From: Syngnathus acus
Lineage: Eukaryota; Chordata; Actinopteri; Syngnathiformes; Syngnathidae
Reading direction: 5' to 3'
DNA: 64,000 nucleotides
Assembly (NCBI RefSeq): GCF_901709675.1
Contig: NC_051092.1
Span: 3,600,491-3,664,490, forward strand
The position numbers and the translations under genes were made by a program. The notes under the pieces are model-generated. The model was not told the origin of the DNA. It did not search any database and worked only from the letters and a program-made list of their open reading frames with translations. Position 1 is the first letter of the stretch. Each line of letters opens with the position of its first letter. This document shows, in pieces, positions 38,502 to 51,000 of the stretch.

Positions 38502-39887
38502 CTTTTGAGTTATTTACTAGAACCGTGAGGCTCTGAGGAGAAACAGAGGAAGTGTTTTTTTACGCTATTAGTCGATGATTCTGCCTTCGCACGCACGGCT
38601 AGCCCCTCCGCTTCCCGCCTCGGAGGATTTGCTCGTCTCCTCGCAGCAAATTGGTTTTATGTTGATTACTTTTTTTTTTTTTACCCCATCCCCAATGCTA
38701 AAATGCGTCGTTTGATGTCTGGGTGCTTTGAGACCAAGCGCAATCAACCAATCCGGAATATCTGTCGTCTGTCCCGGACTTCTTCAAAGGAAAAATAAAC
38801 TACTGATGCATAATTATAGCTATTAAAAAAAAGTTATGCTTTGCAGTTCCCATTCCAGATCCAATGAAACCTTTTTTCAGGTCATTTCATTTATTAGCGC
38901 TATGATCTCCTGCCCAAGTGCTTCGGTGACACTTTGCCACATAAGTGACTTTAATGCCTCGAGAAGCCTTTCGGTCAGGAGATGAAACGAGCGGGCTTTT
39001 ATATAGCCGCCAATCTTGCGAGTACTTCAAGTGTTCAAAGGTTCGGATGCGATAAGATGGAAGTGAAACGCCGTTCAGTTCCATTTTACTTTAACAGGCG
39101 GGAATTTGCCAACGGATGTCGTTTCACTGTACATGCTAAAGAGCATCCGCCGCCTCGAGAAAGTCGCCACTGCAATTATTGTTCGGGGTGCCAGGGAAGG
39201 CAAAGCGAATCCCCGAGTGTTTTTGGCACACACAGGCGACAAGCTTTGTGAATACCAACGACTCTCAAGTGCAAGCTAATTGCTGGACACACAGAGGTTG
39301 GTGCATTGAATGAAGAAACCAAGCAATGCCAGGAAATAACCCTTTAATCTATAGTTCATCTTTTTCTCATTTAGGTTTCCCCCAAATACGCTTTTTAAAC
39401 TATATGACGTTTTAAATGCTAGTCCACAAATTCACGTTTATTAAATCTAAGTGTACCATATGTCTAAAATAGGTTCCACCAAGCATCCACTAAGACCTTT
39501 TGGAATAGCGGCGCAATTTCCATGTTCTGACAAAATCAAAGCTGAACTTGTTGCCCCTGTGTTCCAGTTCCCTTCCTCCGTCCGCTCTGTCTGACATAAG
39601 TCAGCTTTTGCAACAGTCACTGCCTTCTGAATCTCCTCACTAACAGATGAGATGAATTAAAGCGCCCACTCGATCTTTTGCCATTGTACAGTGCCGATGA
39701 AAGGTGGTGGCCCCGGCGACAGGATGCCTGATTCATATGGTAAACATAGCAATTATTTGCATACCGGTCCGCAATTATCAAAGCTACTGAGAAGATTGCG
39801 GCGTAGGTGCACTGCGGGGTTGCCATTGTGGCACCGATGAGGGGCCCGGAAGAGGTGACATGATTCATTCCAAAACTGAAGAAAAAA

Positions 39888-40038
39888 AAAAAATATATAT
39901 ATATATATATACATATACACACACACAACACAACTTTTTTGTCCAAAAATATTTATTTTATTTTAGTTTATTATATATATATATATATATATATATAGTA
40001 TATATATATATATATATAGTATATATATATATATATAT

Positions 40039-40072
<34 letters not shown>

Positions 40073-40095
40073 ACACAATTTCTTTGTCCAAAAAT
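39888..40095. repeat. Compound (AT)n/(CA)n microsatellite with duplicated flank
   Basis: Long TA runs interrupted by TAGTATA are followed twice by CA repeats and nearly the same non-repetitive tail (ACACAAC, then TTTGTCCAAAAAT), at 39918-39950 and 40060-40095. The array therefore arose by duplication of a larger unit, not by slippage alone. Confidence 0.85.
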
Positions 40096-41970
40096 CCACT
40101 GAATTTAATAAAAGAGCAGCCGCGTAGTCAGAAAAACGGCGCGCTGTGCAAGTTGTGAATGACGTGCCGATCTGATATGAATCAGCAGCACATTTGATTC
40201 ATCTTTCGGTTTGGGGGTGAGGGAATAAAAAAAATTGGCCTGTCAGCGCAGAAAAGTCCTCCCTGATGTTATCAGCCGTCTGACATCTTTTGGCGGAACA
40301 CTCTAAACGAAGTTGTTAGCGTTATTGACTTTTTTGCTTTTCCGCCATCTGTTTTCACATGTGTGAACTTGCACTTTTTTCCCACGACGATGTGAAAAGT
40401 TCCCGTCTATGGTTGTTAGCATGCAGCTTGGATTTAAACACGGCAAAGTGTGTACATAATTCATATATATCTCATTGTTCTCAAGTTGAGAGCGCTTGCT
40501 TTCTCATCTTTAGTGTTTCTCTGAGATCCTGCTGAGTGAGGGGATGTGAGGGGTTGGGCCACGGCCTGTATCATCACAGCTCACGGGGATAATTATAGCA
40601 CACACACATGTGCACACACACACACATCTATCTAAGTACGGCAAGCGGCTAGAGCGGCGCCTCCTCAGCTCATTAAATTGTGAAATAAATCTGCCCTGGA
40701 AGCTTTCCAGATAAGAATCACCATGCAAGGCTTCACCTCCGCATTTATAATTAACACTTTTATTCCTAATTAGGCTTTTTTTTCCCTCTTCTCGCAATGC
40801 ATGCACTATCGGTGGCTATTTTAAAGTGCATGGCTGATTTCTCCTTTTTAGTGGACGAGCTCACAAGAGCAGTTAGAGCCTCGTTTTCTGTGAAGACGTG
40901 CCTGAAAAGTCAACGAAGAGACGCTCTCGCGTTTCTCTTTGCATGCAGTCGACACCAAACCAAAAGCAAGCGTAGCGGTTAGCACATCTCATGCTCAAAG
41001 TCAATCAAGTGACAAGCTAGTAGCAAAGTACTGATACCAGACCGGATCAATTCCTTTTTGTTGTTTATTTTATTCATCTTTAGCTGCTCCACTTTCATTT
41101 GTGGTGAAATCAGACTTGGTGTAACCTTTCAGTTTGTACTTTGTGATTCGACACGATCGTGTGATTGGCTCAGGCCCTCGGCCTAACACACACACACACG
41201 CTCTCCTGGGAGAGTGTGTGTGAAGGAAGCCGGGGGGGCCGCAGACTTGTTCTCCTCCATCACGGCCCAAGGGCAGCGCTGACAAACAAGTCGGTCCCCC
41301 AAAGGAGGTTCCGGGCGGGGGCCAACTTGTTTGGCTGTCAGGACCTCCGGTCCCAAACAAAAAAAAAAAAAAAAGCCGCCCCTTCCCCCCCTGCAACTGC
41401 TGCGTCGTGTCCGACGGGCCAATTTTGATTTCTTCTTGGAGTGGAGCGCAAAGTTCAATGTGCGCCGTTGCGATTAGAAAAATATCTGCCCTCGTGACGA
41501 CTTTTCCGTTCCGTGCCAGCGGCTTTTATAACGAGATAAAAGCAAAGGCGGAACGTGACTCCCAATTTCAGTTTGCAAGCTATGTAAAGAAGAAATTATC
41601 CTGATGGTATCGATTTTTAAATCATTGCTGCTTGTTATGGCTATCAACTTTAGGTTGCGCTTGTGTGTGTGTACATCATCATTAGCATTTCCCAACAAGT
41701 ATTCTGATAGCCCTTAATGAATGCCAGGTTTTTTATTCAACGTCTGCAACTGGGCTCGAAATGTTAAGGTCATTTGTGTGTGTGTGTGTGTGTGAGATCA
41801 ATATGGCCCGATGGCTTGTGTGTGAAGGCTCACGCTGGCACCTTGCCGGAGCGTTCCATTATCAGCAATGCATGACCATTGATCTGTGTCCACTGTTGCA
41901 ACGATGAGTCTCTCGCTCTCTCATTCTCCCCCTCTAATGTCCTCCCATTTTTGTCTTTCCGTCCTTGCAG

Positions 41971-42060
41971 TGTGAGTCAGCGCACACGTGTCCCGTCGGC
42001 CGCGTGACCGAGTGGGGAGAGGCGGGGATCTTTGGTGGCGGACCTTGGCGTCGTACGCTG
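41971..42060 (+). other. nrcam: nrcam 5'UTR part of the first coding exon
   Basis: The acceptor GTCCTTGCAG precedes 41971. The 90 bases before the ATG are GC-rich and are open in the nrcam frame but contain no in-frame ATG, so translation is expected to start at 42061. An in-frame stop is supplied only by the untranslated exon at 32271-32347. Confidence 0.7.
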
Positions 42061-45000
42061 ATGATGGAGAGGAGGAGGATGGGCGAGACAGACTTGCCGC
42101 TGCTCCCGCTGGTGGTGGCGGCGGCGGTGTTGCTGGGACATCTCGCCGCAGCGCTGGAGGTTCCGCTCGATCGTAAGGCCATGGAATAAAACACCAGATT
42201 TGCGAAGAAATAAAAAGAAAAATTAAACTCACTTGAAAGGAAATATTTCTCTAAAATTATCTATTATTTATATATATATTTTTAGAAATATTTATGTATC
42301 AAAAGTACTAGTGGTATCGGTGCTTAGTATCGGTATCATTAGAACTGACAAACACAGCTACTTGGTTTAAAAATTTAAAAAGAAACACAACAAATATGGT
42401 AAATTTATTTTATAGAATTATTTCCTACAGTCAAATATTCCCATACTAATATATGGTTCTCTTCATTGTGACTTTTGCTGATTCTTTTGGGGAAAGTTCT
42501 GGAAAGATGTAAGTCCCGAGCCAGCCCGACGTCCACAAGGGGGAGCTGTTTTATTGTGCTTTAAGGATTTGCCGCAACTTGAAGCGATTTTTTTTTCTTT
42601 TGTGTGTGATTTTAAATTTTTTTATTTGTGATTTTAAATTTTTGTGTGATTTGCCGTGGCAGCATAATGTGTCTTGCATGCTTGTTTTGGATTCTATTTC
42701 AGTTGGCATGACATGAGCTTCCATGCTTGAAGTCGTGCGCAGCACTCCGACAAATTGTCTTCTGCATGCTTTATTTTATTTATTATTTATGCTTTATTTT
42801 ACTGAGCGCGGTTATATTGCACGTGTTAAACGCTGGCAGGTCAAAGTTGAACATCGGCTCTGTCTCTCCGGTCGCTTTCAGTGCCGCAGCCCCCAACTAT
42901 TACTCTCCAGTCCCCCAAGGATTACATCATCGACCCGCGGGAGAACATTGTCATCCATTGTGAGGCCAAAGGGAAGCCTCATCCCAGGTAAGAAAAGTGT
43001 GAACATATATTTTCCAAAATAATTTTTCAATTGTAAGCAAAGTCATTTATGTGCGGCTTCTCAGTTTCTCCTGGACGAGAAACGGGACTCACTTTGACCT
43101 GGATCAGCACTCCAACGTGCACATGAGGGCCCACTCGGGGACACTGGTGGTGGACATCAGCAGGGAGCGGGCGGAACATTACGAAGGCGCCTACCAGTGC
43201 ACGGCTAGGAACAAACACGGGACGGCCGTCTCTAACGACATCGTGGTGCGGCAGCCCAGTAAGTCTCTCAAGAGTCACTTCGCCATATCACCCCTTTTAT
43301 CCAAATACTCCTCATTCATACTTCACACATCAATTTTTTTTTTGTCTTAAACCAATCCAGGGTCGCCCTTGTGGTCCAAAGAGAAGATCAAGCCGATCGT
43401 CATTCAGGAGGGCGTGTCCTTGGTGTTGCCATGCCGACCGCCCGCCGGCTTTCCTCCCCCAATTGTTTTCTGGATGGACAACAGTAAATATTCACACGCG
43501 CACGTCACATGACAAACGAGCTTCATATCAATTGAATGTTTGAATGAAATGTATTTTGATTCTCGCATCAGACTTCCAGAGGTTGCCCCAAAGCAACAGG
43601 GTGTCGCAATCTTTAAACGGAGACCTTTACTTCTCCAACGTGCTGCGCGAGGACTCCAGGAACGACTACATCTGCTACGCCCGCTTCCCGCACACGCAGA
43701 CCATCCAGCAGAAGCAGCCCATCACCGTCAAGGTCCTCAACCGTAAGTCGCACCGTCTTCATCCATCCGGAGGCCGGCACTCGGACTGAAATGTCATTTT
43801 GTCCGTTCCGCTACGAATCAGCAAAGCTATTCGCCATGATGGTTCCTCATCTGCTCCATGGCCTTTTAATTTTTTTTTTTTTTTAATTCCAAAGCATGTT
43901 CATGTGCTGGCTTGTTTGAATGCTTGTTTTGTTGTGTTTCAGTGGACGCGATCAATGACACAATGGAAGCTTTTTACAATGACACTGATTTGTTTAGTGG
44001 TGAGTTACGGAAAATAACCACGCCCCTGCCTTTCTCCCGGTACTTCTCCTGCAGTGGGACCTCCAAAGTTGAACGCAATTCGTCCCAACTGAATTTTTTG
44101 AGTTCCTGTTTTTGCTTTAAGCTATGAGCTAAATTTGACCTAAACTCAATTTTCAGATACACAACCTATCTAGAGAAGTAAAAAAAAAAATGAAACAATT
44201 AAGGCACTTTAATACCCTTAACACGCAAATACAAAATGAGAACACTCGGCGAGCTGCTGTTGGCCACCACTCACACACAGACACTCACACACAGGGTAAA
44301 TTACTTTTAGCCACGCCCCTAAAAGCTTTCTTTTGTGTTATTTTTCTATACAATACACTCCTGTCTGAGAAATAACATGTCCAAGCCAAATTAGATCAAA
44401 TTTAAGATTTATTTTTGAATTAAGTTTAGAATTTCTTAAAGTGGGGCGTTTGACTTTGGAGCTTTCACTCTACCGTATGGGATCCAGACTTTCCCAGCCA
44501 CTAACCCGTCAACCTTAAACTCAAGCCTTCTCCTCACTACTCTAGTCTTAGATACCCGTCGCAACCCTGTAACCCTTCACTCCAGTTGATCCGACTCCCA
44601 CTTTCCCCCCCCCCCACCATCCAATCAGAGACCTTCACTTCTGCATTTCTTGAATGAGCCCCGTGATAACATCTGTACAACATTAGCCACATCAAGAAGA
44701 AGAAACGTCTAATTTCTCGCTCAATTAACAATTCCGACTGCCTCCTCCTCCTCATATCTTGTTATACAGGACCTTTGCTTTCTTTCTCATTTGCCCTTTG
44801 GCGCGCAAGCTGTTGGATGAAATTGCTGGCATTATTGCCAGCAGCACCTGCAGATGACGCTTTTATTGTCAAAAAGTGTTTATCTCATTTGCGTCTATGC
44901 ATTGCAGTGGCCGTTATGACCCCCCCCCAGGGGGCAAATCATTAGCCGTAAATTTTCCTGAAAAATGCAAATACTGGGCTGTAAAGTCAGACTAGAAGTG

Positions 45001-48000
45001 TGTGTGTGTGTAATGCGCTGGCTTATTGTGGATGCCAGTGACATATGGCCTAGCCCCAGAGTGATGATAACTTCTGTGTGGGTGTGACTGCAGAAGAGCC
45101 AGCGGATGAGCGGAAGCCCACGTTCCTCCTCCCGTTGGAAGCAACCAGCTCCAAAATGGTGCTACGTGGTCAGGTGCTGGAGATGGAATGCTTTGCGGAA
45201 GGACTGTACGTATTAGTCTTACTTCACATTATGCATTTTTTTTGTTACCATTTAAAAGAGTTTGATTTTGTCAAAAGGGTTAAGAATTAGAGCATACTTT
45301 ACACATCCAGTTGCTTGTCCTGTTGAAATTAGCTAGTATGTTCTATACATGCAAAATGTTATTAAAGCAAGTGTTTTTTATTTTGTGTGTTTAAATAATA
45401 CATATTACGCAATTAAGAGGCTAATAAAATTCAATAAAAAAATAATAAAATTATTTTAAAGCATTTCAAATTAATTAATGAAAAAATACAATGAAACTCA
45501 ACTCTTTGCATACAAACAAATAATGTATTTTCCGAACTTTATTCCTTCTTCCCCTGCAAGTCCCACTCCTGAAATCTCCTGGGCCAAAGTGAGCGGCGAA
45601 CTCCCGGGAGCACGCGTCTCATTCCTGCATCACCAGAAAGTCTTGCGTATCGTCAACGTGTCGGAGGCCGACGCGGGCGACTACCGGTGCACCGCAAGGA
45701 ACCAGCTGGGCTCCGTCCACCACACCATTCGGATCACCGTCAAAGGTGCGACCTACCTTATGACCAATGCGGTGTGCACCATGATTAAATCTTCCTTCTG
45801 TTTTTCAGCCGCTCCATACTGGATCAGCGGCGCTCCCAGAAATCTCGTCCTGGCCCCGGGAGAGAACGGGGTGCTCATGTGCAGAGCCAGTGGCACACCC
45901 AAGCCCAACATCCAATGGGCCATGAATGGCGTTCCCATAGAGAGTGAGTGGAGAACCAGAAAGTCAAATATCTTGTTTGTGGTCTAAATAATTAACATAT
46001 AATATTCCGTCCCCCACGAATAGATGCCCCGAAGGACCCCAGCCGGAAAGTGGAGGACGACACCATCATATTCACCGATGTGCAGATGGGCTCCAGCGCC
46101 GTGTACCAGTGCAACGTCTCCAACCAACACGGCTACCTCTTGGCCAACGCCTTCGTTAACGTCTTGTGTAAGTCCAGATTCAGGAAACTGTCTTCTTCCC
46201 CGTGGAGCAATTTAGAAGCAACTTGATTAGGTTGGGTATGAAAATCAGTGGGCAGAGGATAGAGGCACTGGTGAGGCCAGACAGGCTCATCAAGATTGAA
46301 GTTCTGGTGGAACTGCTCTGCCAAGATAGTATGTGGGGCGATAAATTCAGAGAGGTCTGCAAGCAGAAGCTTCCGATAACAACATGAGCCAGACGCGGAT
46401 CCATTCACATTGATCAGCGGCATCGCTATTAACTCGCTTCGTTTTCCAGCCGAGCCGCCCAGAGTGCTGACGCCGGCCAACGCGGTCTACCAGGTCATCA
46501 AGAATCACCGAGCCCTGCTGGAGTGCACTTCCTTCGGCTCGCCCATCCCCAAAATTACCTGGTGGGTTAATGAGCCTTGAACCGGGCTGGCTAATGTCCC
46601 AGGATAAAAGTACCGATGGAGTTCCTACCTCCGTCTCAGGTTCAAGGAGAGTCGTTCCGGCACGCTAGACGCCGAGACTTACGAGGAGCACGACAACGGC
46701 ACTTTGGAGATCCGTGTGGCTCAGCCGAGGAATAGCGGAAAGTACACCTGCGTGGCCCGCAATTCTCTCGGTATCTACGAGAATCACGTGTACCTGGAAG
46801 TCAAAGGTAAGCAGAAGTTGGACCCCTTATTCCGCTTTGAGACTAAAGTACCCGCTGTCCTCATCAGAACCGACCCGGATCCTGAAGCAGCCCGAGTACC
46901 GAATGGTGCAGCGTGGCAAGTCGGTTGTGTTCGAGTGCAAAGTGAAGCACGACCCCTCCCTCGTGCCCACCATGACGTGGCTCAAGGATGACGGGGAGCT
47001 CCCTGATGACGAGAGGTTAAAAAAAAAAAAAAGCTTTTTGTCATCTTTTATCAAAAAGCTAATCCGAAAATATGTTTTTTATGATTTTCTTCAAGCAGAT
47101 TTGTGGTGGACGCCGACAGCCTGACCATCGCCGACGTGATGGAAAGCGACGCCGGCGTGTACACGTGCATCATGAACACAACGCTGGACCACGATTCGGC
47201 CAGCGCCGAGCTCACCGTTGTCGGTACGTTGAGATATGTTAGAGGTTTATTTTTACTCTACAGATGGTTGGCATTCATAACATGAATATTGACTTTAATT
47301 TAATATTCCGTCTCCCACGCCGACCCGACAGAAGCCACACCGACACCGTCTGTTGTCAATGGTAACACCTGAAGCGCACGTGGCTTTTCAGATGTGCTCC
47401 ATTTTTGTTTTGGGATCATTTTAATTTATTTTTCTGTCAAGTGAAGCTTGCCCTGCGGACACCATTTGATGATTTATATTCCACTTTTATTTTCATTGTT
47501 TTGTATGAAGGTAGCTAGTGGCTAGTTAGCATGTCAGTTGAAATCATCCATTTGAAAAGCTTGACGTGTATTTATTCATAAGCATGAGGCTCCGCTTGCA
47601 CGAGCACGTCTTCATTTGTGTCTTTTCGTGACACGGAACCGACGGCGGCCATCTTTGGCGTCGACTCACGTGTTGTGTGCCGTGTCTTTCGTCAGAGCGG
47701 CCGGAACCACCGAGCGACCTGGAGCTGACGGACCACAAAAAGAGAAGTGTTCAACTCACCTGGATTCCTGGCGACGAGCACAACAGTCCTATTGAGAGTA
47801 CGTGCGAATCTGACGCTGAATGTTCTGAAAGTCCGAAAATCTAAATCGGTGTTAAGCCAACCACAAACAAATTTGATCAAAGGTTCTTTTCCCTAGAATT
47901 TTTGATCCAGTATGAAGACTCTCTCCACCACCGCAGAGGACACTGGCACAACCTTACCGAGGTTCCCGGGAGCAAGACCACAGCTCACCTGAAGCTGTCG

Positions 48001-51000
48001 CCCTACGTTCATTACACCTTCAGAGTCCTTGCTGTCAATTCCATGGGTGTCAGCCGACCCAGTTTCCCCTCCAAGATGTATAAAACCGACCCCTCAGGTA
48101 CTGGAAACCCAGAGTGAAATCTTCTTTGCTACCGAATGTAACTTCTATTTTTATTCTCGCCTAAAAGCTCCAGATGAGAATCCGACAGATGTGCATGGAT
48201 TTGGGACTGAACATGACAATCTTGTCATCTCATGGAAGGTAATTATATATATTTTTTTTAATGAAGTACCTCCGACTTGACAAAAAATGGACATTTATTC
48301 CAAAAGAGGTCAAGTGTGCCTGCTTCAAACTGTTTTTTGCCACAAACATAAAACAAAGAAAATTGCATGTATATTATTTAAAATAAATAAATAAATAAAT
48401 AAATAATTTCTTTTCCCGTAGCCATTGTCAGGCCTCCAGGCCAACGGGCCAGGGCTCCATTACAGAGTGATGTGGAGACAAAAGATGATGGAAACCGACT
48501 GGATCACGGCAACCGTAGCCAACAACTCCAAGTTTGTCGTGTCCGGAACGCCCACGTTTGTTCCGTATGAGCTCAAAGTTCAAGCCGTGAATGACTTCGG
48601 CGCAGCGCCTGAGCCCGCCGTTGCCTTAGGTCTTTCTGGAGAGGATCGTAAGTCCGACTGCTCTTTTCACCTTTGCAAAGTGTGGCTGCTCAAATGAATA
48701 TTTACACAGAAACTTTGTTCAGCACAAGGGTTGTGTTCTCGCTGAAGTGTTACTGCACATTTTTCTATCATGTCATTTTGGCTAGCATGCTAGCTAATAT
48801 TGTTAATGAGCTTCATTTGATGGTTTGTATTGAATAATTTACTAAAATTACTAAATAGTTGTTTATGTGACATGGTTCATATGTTCGACAAAAATGACGT
48901 TGATTTGACGTGTTTTGGCACCATCTTGTGGCATCTAGATGCAATTACAACCGCATTTTCGAGGCGCATCAATTGTATGATTTTAATTTTGAACTTTCCT
49001 CATCCCTAAAAAACGCACCAATATTGTACGTTTGTTTCATCGCAACAGTTCCGATTGCAGCTCCAGCATCCGTGCAGGCGTACGTGCTAAACAGCACCCT
49101 GGCGGAAATCCACTGGGATCCCGTGTCTCCAAAACTAATCCGCGGATACCTCAAAGGCTACATGGTACAGCATAATGAGCCGGCGAATCGCCAGAAGCGC
49201 AAGACTGATGATCCCACTTTTTCGCAGGTGTATTATTGGCGAGAGCGCAGTCTGCACAAACACAACCCCCATCACACGGAGAAGCAGATCTTGACCTTCA
49301 GCGGCAACCACAGCAAAGGAAAGCTGCCTGGCCTGCACCCCTTCAGTGTGTATTCGTTTAACGTCAGGGTCTATAACGGCAAAGGAGAAGGTCCCCCGAG
49401 TCACAACCAGCAGTTTGAGACCCCCGAGGGAGGTGAGAGGAGGAATTCATGCCATTTCTATTTGAACTGATGTTAAGAACGGATTTTGAATCGTCGGTCA
49501 AGTTCTTTTTGTCCTATGAATCGTTTCAGAGTCACAATTGTGTGCCTCTAATTTATTTCCACAGTGCCCGGAGCGCCGACGTCCCTGATGGTCACCAACT
49601 CCAATTTGGACTCTTTAAGCCTTGAGTGGAAGCCTCCTCGGGACCGGAATGGACTCCTGACAGGTTACACCCTCAAATATCATCCGGGTGAGCTTCTCTC
49701 TTTTTTACTCATTCTTTAAGGACTACAGAATATTGTTGACGAGAATACTCGTCGACGGGATCCTGCGTCATTAATGTCAATGACGAGTATTCTCGAGATA
49801 ATAAACGTCTCACTTCATGTAGTCTTGTACCGTCGCAAACGATAAAGAGGAAGAACCAACGAATCGCGTCACCGTTGAATAGGACTCAATCACACCAATT
49901 AACAAATCACCTTTTGTCATTCCCGCCTCTTGTACCTGAACCCTCTTTGCTCCGAAACACTTTTTCCACACTTGTCATCATTGACACTTGAATCCTACCT
50001 CCATCCTCCTCTTCCTTTATTCAACTTACCTTCCCAATCATCCCGCCATCTCGTAGTCAATAACTCCAATGAGCTGGGCCCAGAGGAGGAGCTGGCCCTG
50101 GCCGCCAATGAGACCTCGGTCACTTTGCCCGACCTCAAGTACAGCACGCGCTACAAGTTTTATTTGAATGCCAAAACGCGCGAGGGGCCCGGCCCGGTTG
50201 TTACGCAGGAGGCCATCACCATCGTGGATGAAGGTAAGCATGGAATGTATCCCAAATTGATGTTCTTAATTCAGTCATTGATATAATTTATTTGAAAAAG
50301 TCCAAATTTAAAAAAAAATCATATAAGCCCACAATAGGACAAGGGACTGTATATGTTAAAAAATCACATGACATCCCTCAGCCAATCAGTGAATGACAAT
50401 AATAAAGATGAGCCAATCAGTGAATGACAATAATAAAGATTATTAAATGAAAAGTGCAGTCGCACCTTACTGAATTAGAATATGATGGAAAACTCATGTT
50501 TAATTATTTTATACAAAATAAAAAAAAATGAATATTTCAATTAAACATCTGGACAAAACAATACTAATCTATACACATCGAAATCAACAATAAACTGTTA
50601 TTTGCTGTCATATTCATTTCAAAGCTACCATTACACAGCTTTTAAAAATTGCAGTCATATTCTGTGTTTTCAAATCGTCGTGTCATCGTCACGTTGTGTC
50701 GATTCTTTCTGCAATTGTTATTCGAGCAAACGGCATGATGCACTGCTCGATCCAGTTGCATTGCATTGCACCACCCCTGCCAACGTGTGTGTTTTGTGTA
50801 CGTGTCGGTGTGTTTGCAAGTGTGCGTATATCCATATCGATTGTGACTTGTTGTTATTTCTCCATCTTATCTGAGCTCTCATGACTCATCTCGACAAAGA
50901 CGTTGGCGCGGGAAGCAGTGGTATATATAGTGATGCATGGAATACGGGCATGCGCATCCACCCCCTCCCCCAGCTTGCACATGTCCTATCGTTTGGCATT

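Larger units (their letters stand above)
32348..41970 (+). other. nrcam first intron, 3' part
   Basis: A 9.6 kb intron segment. It holds a degenerate GATAC-rich repeat field (32845-33440), a 209-bp tandem duplication (35522-35939) and G runs near 36363-36404. A very AT-rich stretch (37020-37360), a C run near 37758-37778, a 152-bp tandem duplication (38191-38501), a compound AT/CA microsatellite (39890-40095) and GT repeats near 41777 follow. No open frame with supporting splice sites or family resemblance was found. Confidence 0.6.

Noticed and set aside
44921-44935. C/G homopolymer runs (also near 10471, 15893, 26116, 36363, 37758, 62165, 63858)
   Set aside because: Simple low-complexity tracts scattered in non-coding sequence. 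Length is likely unreliable in assemblies and no function is implied.
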